Shown: positions 31,638 to 44,198 of the stretch, one piece after another | Numbering within the stretch: the stretch's first letter is position 1 | How the letters are laid out: each line of letters starts with the position of its first letter | DNA from: Steinernema hermaphroditum | Lineage: Eukaryota > Nematoda > Chromadorea > Rhabditida > Steinernematidae | Assembly: GCA_030435675.1 (NCBI GenBank) | Contig: CM059625.1 | Span: 372,001 to 436,000 of the forward strand | Direction: 5' to 3' | DNA length: 64,000 nt | Translations under genes and position numbers: made by a program | Notes under the pieces: model-generated | What the model was told of the DNA's origin: nothing | What the model saw: only the letters and a program-made list of their open reading frames with translations | Databases searched by the model: none

Positions 31638-34600
31638 TGTGAAAAATTATCTGAAAACACTTACTACTATGATTGTGGGCGCAAACCCGGTAACATTTTC
31701 CAATCTGCACCACGCATCTGTCTGCGCAATAAACTTCGCTAGAACAATTATCTACGTCAACGCGGGGTGAGCTCCAAGGTGGCTTTTTCATAATAGTTGC
31801 AAATGAGTCAAAGAGGATGCCACGCTCTGGTGCGTCATCCTATTCTGAATAAATGCAAAGGTTGTGGGCTCATGTATAAAATGGATTTGCTGAGAATAGG
31901 TTATCACAATTAGAAAGAGTACTCATCACCGGTTGAAAGATGAGCTTTGTGTTTTATAAATTCAGTTTGCGCAAAACGCAACATTTTGTCGAGTATTTCC
32001 TCGTACGTCGGAGGGTAATACAGTAGAATTAACAGATAAATAGTACCTCAAGTGCGGACGTAACAAGTGCGAATAGATCTTTTTAATTAAAAGGATCGAA
32101 CTGGTTCTCTGGAACATTTGGCACTAGTACAAATAAGGACTATTTCAGCGATTTTTGCTGGTCTCCTAAAAGAAAGTACAGTGTTGGCTACCAATGTTAC
32201 TTCATGCGTCCCCAGCGATCGGTCGAGCCGTGCATTCGCTCTGTGAGTGAGCGGTCATTCTCAGCTGTCGTTGTTGATGTAATGATTGCTATGGTTCTCA
32301 GAAGGTCGGCATTACCAGGCATCAATAGTTCCAACGTCTTGCCCAGACGACAGTCGCAAATGTAGCGTACGCCGTTGATTCAAAAGTATAAACTCGGTTA
32401 AAAACTTAAAGTTTGGTGGAAAAAAATTTACAAAGGCATATAGGATTGCCCGGTTGACAACGGGCAATATGCAAAATATATGGAAAGGATGCGCACTCAA
32501 TTAACTTTGAATTGTGCGTGCGCATTAACAGCCATCTGAATTAGACTGCGCACACGGTAATGCGACAGGATCACACGCAAATTTATAAGAATTAAACACT
32601 ATACACTGTGAGAGGTCTATAACCGGCTGTGTATCCTCAGAGCTCCGTTCACATAGGCGAAAAGGACATTACAATCCGGACCACCCGTAATACGACGAAT
32701 ACAAAATATTCTGATTTTAATGTGCGTTCAATCGAAGCAAAAAATGATACTAATTACGAGATGTCAGTACAGCATGCGTCAATGGGGGATTTCTTGTGAA
32801 ACACGATTTCACGGTGAGAGCTTGCAGTCCAACTGCTTCTCACTCATGAATAGAACTCTAAGCATGAAATCGACGGGACCAAGATCCTACAATGTCCCAA
32901 TACAACTGTGCGCCACGGGTACAAATTCTTTTTAAGGATTTTTCGAATAAGGAAGTCACAGAACATCCGAAAAAAAATGTTAGGCACTCAACACTTCCTT
33001 TGGTTTAGGTCAACAATCACCTTCCTCAACAATCACCTCCTATTTCTCTTAGTGTTGTTTAGATGTGCCGGCGCCTTTAAAGATGAGCCTCCTTCCCTTT
33101 CAAAGGATATCACTGTACTCGATGCAAGAATATCTTTGTTCTCGCAGTCACAGTGCTGGAAACTCAGCGTAATTACTTGTTGTTGCTGGTTATTTTACAT
33201 TTTGCTTTTAAGTGGGTATCCACGGTTTGCGCACTCCTGTCACACAAGAAAGCTCTATGGTTTTAAATTTTTTCCTAACATTGGCTTGGTCAGGAGAAAC
33301 CTTCGTTACAGTAATCAGCAAGCAGCAAGCCACTAATGACCATCTCCGCCCAGGTAAAGGTTTGAAAAAAGAAGCACGGATTCCATATCGGATGTCAAAG
33401 AATAGGCAACAATACAAAGGCATCGCAGTCAGATAATAATTGAAATTCTGGAACAAATAGGCTAATAAATGTTCTTGATGACACGGGTCTCCTCCTCTTT
33501 GTGCGACATTTACAAATGGGCGTAGATCTCGAAAAGAACCGACTTACAGTTTACGAGGTGCATTTCCCTATCGGCCTCCCTACACGCAAAGTCATTAATC
33601 ACACTTCGGCGCAAAGCTGTATCGGGGTATCCGATGCGGGTATCCGCACCTTCTATATATCTTCAAAAAATGTCGTCTGGGGTAGCCGAGGCCACTGTAT
33701 TTCAAGCTCCTCCCACAATGAAAACAATGATCCACCCTCTGCGGCTAGATGTGCATTGACTGTAGTTGAAAGCTTGAAGTAAAGCGGAATTAATGTAGTT
33801 TTTACTACTAATCTGTTCTATTTTCTGGATGCACTTAGCTGTGTCTTGTAACGACAATAATCTGCTAAGACCGCTAAATTACAAATAATGCGAAAGACGA
33901 GATCGCACACGATTTATTCAACAATGGTTCACATTGTGATAGTCTCTTTGTTAAGCGAAATACGTGAAGCACGCAACGCTCCATTTACAAATTTACTTTA
34001 ACACACGCGATGAGTTTTTTAACTACTGAGGAGTACTTGCAAAGAGCTCAGGAGTGCAAAGAAAAAACGGATTCGATACAAACAATAAATGGACATTTTT
34101 GAATTAATGATCTTATTGAAAACTTAGTTAACTTATTGAAATTAAAACGCTATTGATGGCACAGGAAAATAAAAATTTGATCATTTAGGCAATTCGTCTT
34201 CGCACATTTGAAAAACGGCCCCCAGCGTCATTCGCGACTTTGTAGAAATAGAACCTTTGCTTATAACTGCTAATTAAGGACATACACCTGGCAAACGGCG
34301 CATTTCCGTCAAGCGCTTGGCACCTTTGGGAGTTATCAATGCTTTTAATTGGAAACCGTGATGATATTTGCGGAACACAGCAGCACCAAGAGCGAACGGA
34401 AGTGGATATGACGAGTAAACGGACTTTATAATGTGGAAACAATTGGCGCTATTTGCCAAAAATAAATATCTCAATCTGAATATGTTGATGATGATAGCAG
34501 ATGCACAAAGCAAGAAAAAAAAACTGTTCACCCGGTATGAACTTTGGAGTGTGCTCCATTGTACCAGGAACGTAGAACTCTAGAAATTGTTTTTTGTGAC

Positions 34601-35408
34601 TTTCTTCAAGTACGTTTCAGGTTGTTCAGTTTTTTGTAGTAGCTGCAAACGACAGGTTCTAAGAGATACAAACGAGGAGTTTCCGCGAAACTTTTTCGGG
34701 CTTACCGATGATCAAATCGGCATCAAGGATGCAGATCTCTTACGTACGTGAGACAGGCAAGCTGTGTCCGCTACAAAATCATCCTATGAGGAGGGTCCCT
34801 TAATTGCATAGAAAATGTGATTAAAATTCCCGATTCGCGATGTAAGCGTCTAATCGTATTCGCATCACGTATTCGCCAGTCACTATTCAATACAGTACTT
34901 CGATGAGGCATAAAAGGGAATTGTAAAAGTGAGAAATGAACATTGTAACCATAAACGTTCGTTCGCGCACTACGTGTAATGGGCACATAAGAGGCCAGGT
35001 GGCGTGGTTTTTCATCACACTGTTAAACTCGAATAACTAAATGCAATTCACTCAAATAAACAGAAAATCATTCGCTAATTGCAAAGAAAAACTTGCACTT
35101 TGAACTAACGACCTGTAAAGCAATAAGGCATCATGGCCGTGCTTCTAACAAGTTTACAACCTTACGTAATTGTTGGATTTCGGCACAAAGTTTGAACACT
35201 GCGCTGAAAACCATACATAGCTGTGTTTGCAGTGAAAACCGTAAATAAGAAGAATTTTTTGATGCACTTTCCGGTGCTACATCCAAGGATTACGAGCTTT
35301 TGAAGAGTCCAACCGTGAAGTAACATCCATGATTCTTTTGTAAGTGCACAAAACAAGCTGATAAGCAGGGTACTGTTTCTCCGCTTTGGCTTGGATTTAT
35401 GAACAAAA
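31638..35408. other. intergenic region without recognised genes
   Basis: AT-rich DNA with only short frames that lack splice partners, domains or codon bias on either strand. It separates the receptor gene from a foldback element. Confidence 0.4.
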
Positions 35409-35995
35409 GGCTGTATAACGTGTGCACATAATTCAATCCGTGTGCACATAACGGACTTCGTGTGCACATAATTAATTTTCGTAAACAGGTAAAGTTAGGA
35501 TTTTCTTGTTTTTACGCTTCGCTAGAAAGTAAATTTAGGATGTTCTTGCTTCTAGGCTTCGCTTAGGCAAACCCTGGCTTGGCTTAGGCTCCGGCTTAGG
35601 ACTATGCCTATGATGTTTAAGCGAGCCCGAAGGGCGAGCCCTGTAGTCTTGATAAACCCATAGGCGTGGTCCTAAGCCGGAGCCTAAGCCAAGTCGAGGT
35701 TTGCCTAAGCGAAGCCTGGATGTTAACCCGTTCCAAAAAAATGAATACAGAGCTCTTCTGCGGTCCGGCCGCAGCCTAAATCCAAACTTTACCTTTTTAC
35801 GAAATTAATTATGTGCACACGGATTGAATTATGTGCACACGAAATTAATTATGTGCACACGGATTGAATTATGTGCACACGAAATTAATTATGTGCACAC
35901 GGATTGAATTATGTGCACACGAAATTAATTATGTGCACACGGATTGAATTATGTGCACACGAATTGAATTATGTGCACAATTCTTGTATACAGCC
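35409..35995. mobile_element. foldback (palindromic) element with subterminal 20-base satellite
   Basis: The ends are inverted: GGCTGTATA at 35409-35417 mirrors TATACAGCC at 35987-35995. Inside each end are TGTGCACATAATT-type units, about three on the left (35421-35480) and nine on the right (35801-35980). An inner pair of 59-base arms, 35554-35612 and 35659-35717, is nearly perfectly inverted with a 46-base loop. There is no coding capacity, so this is a non-autonomous foldback/MITE-like element. No target duplication could be defined confidently. Confidence 0.7.
35801..35980. repeat. tandem 20-base repeat, alternating in 40-base dimers
   Basis: Nine units end in ATGTGCACA. Two unit types alternate, one starting GAAATTAATT and the other GGATTGAATT, giving four 40-base dimers plus a terminal variant. 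Each unit contains the palindrome TGTGCACA. Inverted copies sit at 35421-35480. Confidence 0.9.
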
Positions 35996-38900
35996 GAACA
36001 AAATCTACCACATTCATAGAAACTATGCGCTGACCACAGTATTCACAAGGAAGAATGATCCGAGTCCTGGAGGTAAGGAATTATGGAGTGCTAACGTAAT
36101 ATTCGATGGACTGTACTTAAGGAATTTCCTGTCAAGAAAAAAAAACATTATTTAATTTTCATGCATATAAACTACGTGCCCCAATAAAGTTTTTTAGCAA
36201 ATTATGACAGAAAGTACGTTTTCATGTGTGGTATTCCCAGAAAATTGCTCAAACATCTTACTTTTGCGTCGTCTTAATCAAAGTGAAGAATATGACTAAG
36301 CACTTTATATGCACTCATCTATAATTAAAAGTGAAGCTCAACCGTGCTGGTACATTTACTCATATTTATGTTTCACATGAACGACTGACATTTGAGCGCG
36401 TTTTGAACTGGTTACGGTGTTCCTAGTATTTTGTTCTTGTCAAGCAGCTAACACTCATCCGCAAACATATTTACGAAAGTGCAAGCTCTAAAAATGTACG
36501 ATAAAAAGCGAAGTTTGAAGGTGGCTCAAATTGTGATAGGACTGAAAAATGAGGAAATGCAAGTGCAAATTAGAAAATTGACTAAAACGTTTTTGCTGCG
36601 GACCACATCGATTGATATTTAATGGTGACATTACTCAGATGAATCCTAGCAGTCAAGGTATTAGTCTGGGTAACGTGGGTCAGGTCATTTTAGTCCATTC
36701 TCTAATTGCACTCGTGAAAGGAGAATCTAAGCAGCATTTGAAAGTCATAATTCAGCACAAACTAATTAGCCCACAACGGCTTACACTGTTAGGCGATTGA
36801 ATATTCAGTTATGTTTCGGTTGCAACAAAACTGACGCTTATGTTCAAAAGAAAATCAGTTCTGAGTGTTAGCGCGACACAACTTCTGGCTGACATCGTAG
36901 GTTCCGCTTTCTGTCGCTACCAATTTTCATTTTCCTTCTTCACTTCCTATATCCGTAGCTCTAGTATTGTTTATTATTGCACCTGCAAAGCTGTCGATCT
37001 TTGAACTGCTGCCCTCTGTGTTAGGTCAACATGCGTCATGCCTCAGGCACAAAACTGTGTATGTGCTGTTTGTAAATATTTATCAGTCAAAATACGATTG
37101 CACTATTGGTTCCCACTATTTGTAGTTGCAGTTTTTATTCAAACCAAAGCGCAATGGCAACACAAGTTCCTTACCTCATTATTTTTAATAGCTTCATATA
37201 ACACTTATAAATTACAAAAAAAACTATGCACACCTTTCTGTTTTGCTGCCATGATCACGCACCATTTCTTTCTTGGAAAAGCTCTCGCAAAACATCGTTT
37301 TTGCATGTTTGCTAAAGCGTAAATAATGCATGAAAGCTAGTAGCAATTGCGAAATGAAGGCAATTACTGCTTACTGTAAATATTACCCATCTAATAGAGG
37401 TTTCCATGATGTCCATTAATTGTTGCTTAAAGTGCATCGCGAGAACACTTTTACTTCCTTTATGACGCAAACAGACCGCTCTAAAATCTGAGACATGACG
37501 ATCCATCGCACGGGCACGTTGAAATATTCCAGCTGTTTACGCTTGGATGAAGGAGCACAGAAGTCAGCCGTTCTTTGAGCAAATAGATAAGGGATAAGGA
37601 ACAGAGAAGATATATTTCCATACATTTTAGCAGAGTTCGCTTATGCAACTTGGTAAAATCGTCTTTCCCATAATCACAAGTCTTTCCGCGAGAAATAACT
37701 CAGACAGACACGTGATCTTGTAATTTGTCGTCGTATTTAAAGCACAGTTTTAAAAAGCAAGAAGTGTGTTAGTCAAATGTCACAATTGTGTCGGCGCTTA
37801 TCAAGTGACGGAAGCGAGAGTCAGAATTGCTTACGAACAATACTAGCACGCTATCCTGATAAGCAAAAAACAAGGAACAAAGTCAGGTGTCGAGAGATCA
37901 AAACCCAACGGGCTAAAGTTAATTTTCGACAGTCTGGATGATGAGTATAAGCATGCCTTGGTTAATACAGGATCCATTCTTGTCGTGTTCAGACATTTTG
38001 AAAAGCGAATCGCATAGAATATGCGCTGGTGACTTCATAAATAAGAGCAAAGCACTACCTACTGTAGCTGTTTGTCCACTTCGTTTGTCGTGAACCAGAA
38101 AATTATGGCCTATCTACTGCTAAAGGCGCGCTAGCGCACGTAATATGTATTCCCAAACTTATGCGCTGCTCCCTTTTGATTCTATGTCGAACCATGTGTC
38201 ATGAGGTGTAGTGCAGAGAAACGTGTGTGGTATGTAAAGCATTAAAGTACAAATTCAAACCACGGAAGAAGCACTCGTCCGGGTTCAAAGAGATATCTCC
38301 GTGCTAAGAAGCGGAACTACAATCCCCTTTTGAATTAGTCAGGGAAGTACACCAGTACACAAAAACGTATTTCATATTTTTGAGGGAGGACCGGGGGAGG
38401 AATCAGCAGCAATTTCATTTGGGCAATATATTGTAAGCGAAGTTCTTACAGATGTGTCCGATCGCAAAACAACTTACCAACAAATTGACGTACATTTCCA
38501 GATGCACCCTCGCAACCCACAGTTTCATCATTAAAAAATCCACCTGTGCATGGCGTACGATGTGAGAGCTGCAATTCCGTGACTCAGCACAAACACAAAA
38601 TTTTGAGAGGCTGGTAAAGACTGCCAACTACACTGCGCTCAGCCATAGACGGAATGCCAAAAGAGCATCAGACATGGTGTATGTAATTGTAATGTTCATC
38701 TATAATTTCTTTGTGTTATATGCGTACACAATCTGCGCTTTCGTTGCTTACCTTTGCATATGCCCGATTCCAATATACGTTTACTTATGATGTGAACAGT
38801 TTTTTCCAAACTTGAAAAGAACGGAACGCCTTACCGTACATTACTAAGGCATTTCGTTCGTTTCCTTGTTTATTCACCAAAACGAATACACTCAAGGATA

Positions 38901-39314
38901 TGGCACAAATAGCGAATCTTTGGACATTTAGTTGCGAGTAGTTACTTCCTGTAATTTCCCGATCATCGCAATTTGTTTAATGACGCAGACTGACAAATGA
39001 CAAAGGACTCTACAAATAGAACGCTTGACCTTAGGTTGTCCTGCGTAATTATGTCCCTCTTGGGACAATAGGCTGCTCACAGGATGACGTCTGACGTTGT
39101 GCTGATGCGAAGTTTGGTGCTTCTTTGGTAAGCTGGCAGCAACGTGAACGGGAGATGCGTACAATTAGGTGACTATTCTCATTGCACATATGTGTGTTGG
39201 GTAGCAAACATCCTGACTTCACCAAAGGCATGTCCATGGCAGTTTCGTGAAGTCAAAAATTTATTATATAATATGACTAACATTTGTGACAACTCTGCTC
39301 TTTGAAACAATTAC
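35996..39314. other. intergenic region without recognised genes
   Basis: AT-rich; short frames on both strands show no domain, signal peptide plus splice logic, or similarity to neighbours. Nothing further is supported. Confidence 0.4.
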
Positions 39315-41179
39315 TTAACGGAAACCGTATATTTTAAAGGTAGTAACCATCATATATGCACAGCCTGCCGTGACACCTACTGCTATGACAGCATTTATAG
39401 GAATGACGAAGAATATCGGGTAAAGCTAAATAAAGATTACGAATTACATAAATAATCGTTTATGCAAACGGAAGAACGATCCAAGCTGTCCGGTGAGCAA
39501 TCCTTCGTATTTCGATTGTATGTAAGCTCTAGGAGAACGATAGACATAACAAAGCTTATGATTACTGCCATCATCACATAGTAAGGCACTCGGTTGAATA
39601 TAGCGTATAAGCCGGTCTTGCCCAGATTTATAGCCGTTGTGCAGCATATGGCTAGAAAAAAATAGGCTAAGGTAAAAAAAGTTTACTAGATGAAACTTTC
39701 GAATAATTTTTAAATGTACTAAAGGCGATTATTACCTGCTCCAATCCAACAAATGAAACCATTCGACCGATGTAGCACGTTGAAGAATGGTCGATTGGAG
39801 GCATCCTTCCGCGGTCGCAGCATTCCGGCAATAACTTGTACTACGGTAAGTGCATATATAACGGTTCCGAGAATGGAATGCAAAACCTTAGTGAAATCCT
39901 GAATTTTCGGATATTCGAACGTTATCACAACACCTTGAGAAACCTACTTGGCTCGAACAAGAATCCGTGCATACAGAGTAAATTCTCTGTGCTTGTACAT
40001 AAATTAGAACAAAAGCTATTGTTTGGCATAAGAAGGATAAGAGCATTAACAAACGATGAAGGTGGAACCACATCGGATTCTCGCCTCGTTTGCCGTATCG
40101 AGCAATGAGCATACCACTGGCTCCAAATACCCACCAGCCACTTAACATAAGAACACCTAAAACATCGGTTGCACAGCACATGAGTGTTTTGAACCATTCA
40201 GGACATGCCATGGACTATCGCAAAAATATGTCGTGTACGGCGGGGTACAGCAGATTGCTCCATGTTGTGAATCCAAAAATTTGCATTAGAGTATTGCGGG
40301 CAAAAGCTCATCCGCTCTGTTGTAATAAACGGAAAGTAGTTCCCGTCAACTACGGAGTGAACCATAAGGTTGAGGCCTAAATACCCAATCGAACGTGTAA
40401 GGAATTCAATAACATTTGCACTTCTGGGATCTGCGCCACCGCGTGCCGATAAAAGGTAATACGATGAATCTTCTTCGTTCAGTTGAAAAATTGCGGGCTC
40501 CGTTGACGACGAATTTCCCAAATAGACGAAGTTAAACATACCACTACAGGTCAGGATACCATTGATATAATTTACCTCTGTCTGCGACAGGATTTGACTT
40601 GATGCCTAAAATACTATGACCTTCGGTGTGGATTGCTTAGCTGACATGCCTCAGGTAAGACAACGTTTTCACTTCCGTCATTATAGCCTACATAAATAAC
40701 CCCGCGATCTCCAGATGGTGTAGTAATGCACTGAATCACCGTGTCGTGCCCCTAGATAACCCAACATTATAAGTCTTATCTAAAAAACTGAGAAAAACCA
40801 TTCTCTTGTCAAGGGAAAATGCCAAGGCAATGTATCGCCCGTTCATTGGGTAGGTTACTGCGTCTACTCGTGCCATCATTTGAAAAAGAAGTCCGTATGC
40901 ACTCAAATGCCATGAATGATAAACGCCACAGCGATCCGGGAGTTCGTTACTATCGTTTCTAGAAAATGAGTTTGTGATTCCAAGCTCACAATTTGCCGGT
41001 TGAAACCAACAGCCTCGGGTCACTCCACAACCATCTAAAAGAAGACAAGTTGGACAGAGAACAGAACGTTGTTGTTCAGGAAGTTCAAAGATTCGAGTTG
41101 CAGGAATATAAACCTGGTCACACTTACCTGATATGAGCGACGATACAGGCACAATGACGTGTACGAACATCCAGAGCAT
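39315..41179 (-). CDS. DOMON + cytochrome b561 protein (FRRS1-like reductase)
   Basis: Exons (minus) 41179-41128, 41034-40799, 40751-40650, 40605-40209, 40156-39948, 39898-39736, 39651-39470 and 39425-39315 sum to 483 codons plus stop. A signal peptide is followed by a Cys-rich start (CGVTRGCW), a DOMON sandwich (AYGLLFQMM ... YINGILTCS ... YYLLSARG), then a cytochrome b561 core. Four heme-ligand histidines are found in VHGVLM, WFHLHR, KVLHSILG and NVLHRSNG. The family moves electrons across membranes to reduce ferric iron or similar acceptors. The introns 40649-40606 and 40208-40157 appear to start with GC rather than GT. Only this choice removes an in-frame stop and restores the first heme histidine. 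Intron 41127-41035 (93 bases) is in phase and stop-free, so it might be exonic. The last intron (39469-39426) has a weak GTTTGC donor. Confidence 0.78.
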
Positions 41180-41314
41180 CGCCCAGAAGAACCAACAATA
41201 AGCAACACTTAAATTAAGTGCGCAAGAAAATTAGTAAATTTTTCAATCGCACGCAATACAGTCGTTATAAAAATAATTGAAACATTGGATGAGTTTTTCT
41301 CTTTGACTGAGACA

Positions 41315-41578
41315 TTACATACTTGGTACGACATTTTCTATTATTACGCGTATCGAAGGTTGATATCTATCAGTACGTAGAAGGACTGCCCGTATCGCTA
41401 GAGAATAATACATACTTGTCGCCACTAGATAATTGAAATAAATGGCAACTAAAGGGAAAGAAACGTTTAGAAACAGACATATTGCCAAACTTCTCACACA
41501 CTCTCGAATATCATTAAGTTTACCCTTGGATAAAATGAAAACAAGGAACTCATATATACTGAGAATGGTCTCACGCAT
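41315..41578 (-). other. hydrophobic open frame upstream of the DOMON/b561 gene
   Basis: An 87-codon frame on the minus strand contains two hydrophobic stretches (SLAICLFLNVSFPLVAIYF and following) and ends near a GT. One possible donor (after 41323) joins in phase to an acceptor 28 bases before the b561 ATG, which would add an N-terminal membrane extension. The donor is non-consensus and DOMON proteins normally start with a signal peptide. It could be an independent small membrane protein, an alternative 5' exon or chance. Confidence 0.25.
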
Positions 41579-42502
41579 GATTGTTTTTCAGAGATGATCA
41601 ACATCGTCGCTCGAAAGGTTGTCGTAGAAGCCAACACAAGATCGCTCGTCCCTAATCCAAATAGGTCACTCGTGATGTTCGGTCAACTAAGGACGATGAC
41701 GTCGCCATGCTTGATGGAAAAGGTAAAAATGATAATATAACAACTATTTTATCCATAACTAGATGCGAAAAAGGGTGCGCTACCAAAACTAAATAAGCGC
41801 ATTATCTAAGGTGCACCGCAAAGTTATAATTTAGGATGCGAGTGAAAGGCTTCATGCGGAAAAGTGCATTGCGTAATATGTTTTCACCACATCTTTTCGA
41901 AAGCCTTATGATAAGAATTATATGTAGGTTTTCAAATTTACTACTGTCTAGAGCTAAAGCACGGGATGAAATAAGTCAGTCATATTATACTGTATTATTT
42001 ACTTAAGAAATTGAAAAAACGTTGTTTGTATACTTTTTCTTCAAGGCGAAATATAAAGTAAATTAGTAAATTAAAATGTTTTATCACCTGATGACTTGTT
42101 CTTGTTCCTTTTCTCACAGCGCACATTTTTACGTATGTCTTTCATTTCAATAATACGTATTGAAATTTTTAACAAAAGGCTGAGCATAATAACACGTGAC
42201 GATGAGAAGAGGTGTTATCGTTCTACATGCCTTGTTGTCGCAGCATTATGCTTCAAAGCATAAACGCTTATGGCTGGTTCAACCACTCATTCAACGTATC
42301 GTTAAAGAATGCTCACTTAGTTGCATGGCTAATTGTTTCTGTACAAGTTTTAGCCTAAGACACATACAAAATACCCCGCAGTACCCAATTGTACACAAAT
42401 AAGTTAATATAAATGTGTCATATGGCGCCAGTGAATATGACGAAAGGATGTGTTTATTGCGAGGTCGTAGGTGACCCATCAAATCTCCACTTTAAATTAT
42501 GT
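41579..42502. other. intergenic region
   Basis: No gene or repeat is recognised. It separates the 5' side of the DOMON/b561 gene from the 3' end of the collagen gene, both on the minus strand. Confidence 0.4.
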
Positions 42503-44198
42503 CTATGCCGATAGATTCGGACGATTCTGAGTTGTCGCTGCCTTGGCCTTTGATCGTCTGTGGAACCACTCCTGTCGACCGAAAGGAGTATTCAAGTCAA
42601 CAACTGCGGCTGTCGAAAGAGTTGTTGTCGCTTCCGGCCATCGCGGCCAACCAGGTGTTCTCAGGTCGCTAAAAAATGGACCCTACGTGAAATTCCTCGA
42701 AACATATTTGTTTTTTCACCTGTAACCGCTGTTCGCTCGTTTTGGTGGACGTGTACCGGGAGGTCCGAGCGGTCTCGTGTACTGGTTAGAATTTCCAACG
42801 GAATTATAAATCTTCTTCGTGTACGATGCTATAAACGAAAAGGCCATAGAATACACTAAAATGCTTAGAGTGTTTACCGTCAACATATTGAGCTTGCACG
42901 TCGTTCAACTTGTACGGCGTCTCGTTTGAAGAATATGACAACTGGGGAGGTGCTGGGGCTGGTACAGGAGGAGACGGGGCTGGGGCTGGAGCATAGTCAA
43001 TTGCACGTGATGATCCATATGAGGAGGTCTTTTGAGGGCACTGACAATACAGACCATCGGGCCCCGGTTTTCCAGGGGTCCCGATCACTCCATCGACACC
43101 GTCTTGTCCAGGCGACCCGCGCACCCCAGCGCTTCCGCGTACACCTTGCTTTCCTGGGAGCCCGTAATCTCCCGTTGGCCCAGCAACTCCTCGAGGGCCG
43201 GTTACTAAAGTTACTGACTGACAAAACACCCTCACGAACAGGATTGTCTACCTCCTACCACACCAGGTACGCCCTTAAGTCCGGGAACACCTTTTCCACC
43301 TTTAACGCCATCAGCTCCATTGGGACCAGAAACTCCTGTACGACCAGGACGTCCGCGTGGGCCTTCATCGCCAGGTGCACCAACTTTCCCAGGAATCCCA
43401 GGAACTCCGTGTTTACCACTGGCACCTCTGAGGCCTTTGTTGCCATGGACGCCGGGAACGCCTATATTTCAAAATTAACTGGATCGTGTCTATACACTGC
43501 GCAAATACCTTTTGGTCCCGGCTCTCCAGCAGGTCCGGCTGGACATAGCTCACAGTACGTTTCTTGTTTTGACACATCGTACAGTCCGGAAATACCATAG
43601 CTGGTAGGAATAGACGCTTGGAGAAGTGACGGATAATCCTCTCCGTTGAAACCAGACTGTCCATTCATCCCTGGTTCTCCAGGCTCTCTGAACTTATTTG
43701 TTTAGTCGCGTACGATGCACAAAATTTACCCAATTGGCCCTGAAGGACCAATATTCCCGACCGGGCACTTGTAGGAAGTGGAATACTGGGAATAGTCCAC
43801 TGCGTAAGAACCGTCTGCCGAGCAACAACCTATTAAGTTATTGTTATTAGGCACAAGCGTTGAAACACCTACATTTCAACTTTGTATATCCATAGCCATA
43901 GGACGGCACATTATTGAATCCATTAACACCTTGGTAAAGGTAATCATGACGGCGAGTGCGCGAAGATCCTTGCATCGCTATCAAATCTGTCCACATGTCT
44001 TGGGAACTGGCCTGAGCAATAATTTTTTCGCGTTATAAAACATCGGAAACATACTACAACAAACGCCATTTCCAACTCCACAACTTTTTGGAGATCATCC
44101 ACAGACTTCATCCAAATAGGGACACATAAGAGTAGCAGTCCAAGGGACAACGAAACAGAAGCAATGGAGGCATACATGAGACATTTTGCTTCTACCAT
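42503..44198 (-). CDS. nematode cuticle collagen with C-terminal extension
   Basis: Eight exons (minus) sum to 455 codons plus stop: 44198-44061, 44011-43873, 43829-43730, 43687-43509, 43461-43252, 43204-42878, 42828-42720, 42668-42503. The N-terminus has a single hydrophobic anchor (about residues 9-29) and the collagen homology block, then MWTDLIAMQG and a furin-type RTRR site (64-67). Short Gly-X-Y runs flank Cys pairs (YCELCPAGPAG), followed by long Gly-X-Y blocks with one GVVG/VTGPRG interruption. After the triple helix comes CQCP and about 140 residues of non-collagenous sequence: a Pro/Ala run (PAPAPSPPVPAPAPP), NETPY, and a basic, Pro-rich tail. Cuticle collagens are secreted by the hypodermis, cleaved and cross-linked. 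Exons 7-8 are inferred from phase and splice sites only; without them the frame stops near 42836. Confidence 0.85.

Noticed and set aside
33501..33782. Plus-strand 93-codon frame
   Set aside because: No family, no neighbouring exons in phase, no promoter or acceptor that would make it a gene.
39948..40211. b561 exon starting at an in-frame Met (40211) without the GC-AG intron
   Set aside because: This reading replaces the invariant first heme histidine with leucine and leaves the DOMON exon ending in a stop; the spliced reading restores VHGVLM.
42926..43600. Long plus-strand open frame (224 codons) opposite the collagen
   Set aside because: It is the antisense of Gly-X-Y codons, which are GGN-rich and produce stop-poor complements. 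The minus-strand model has eight phase-matched exons and clear collagen features.
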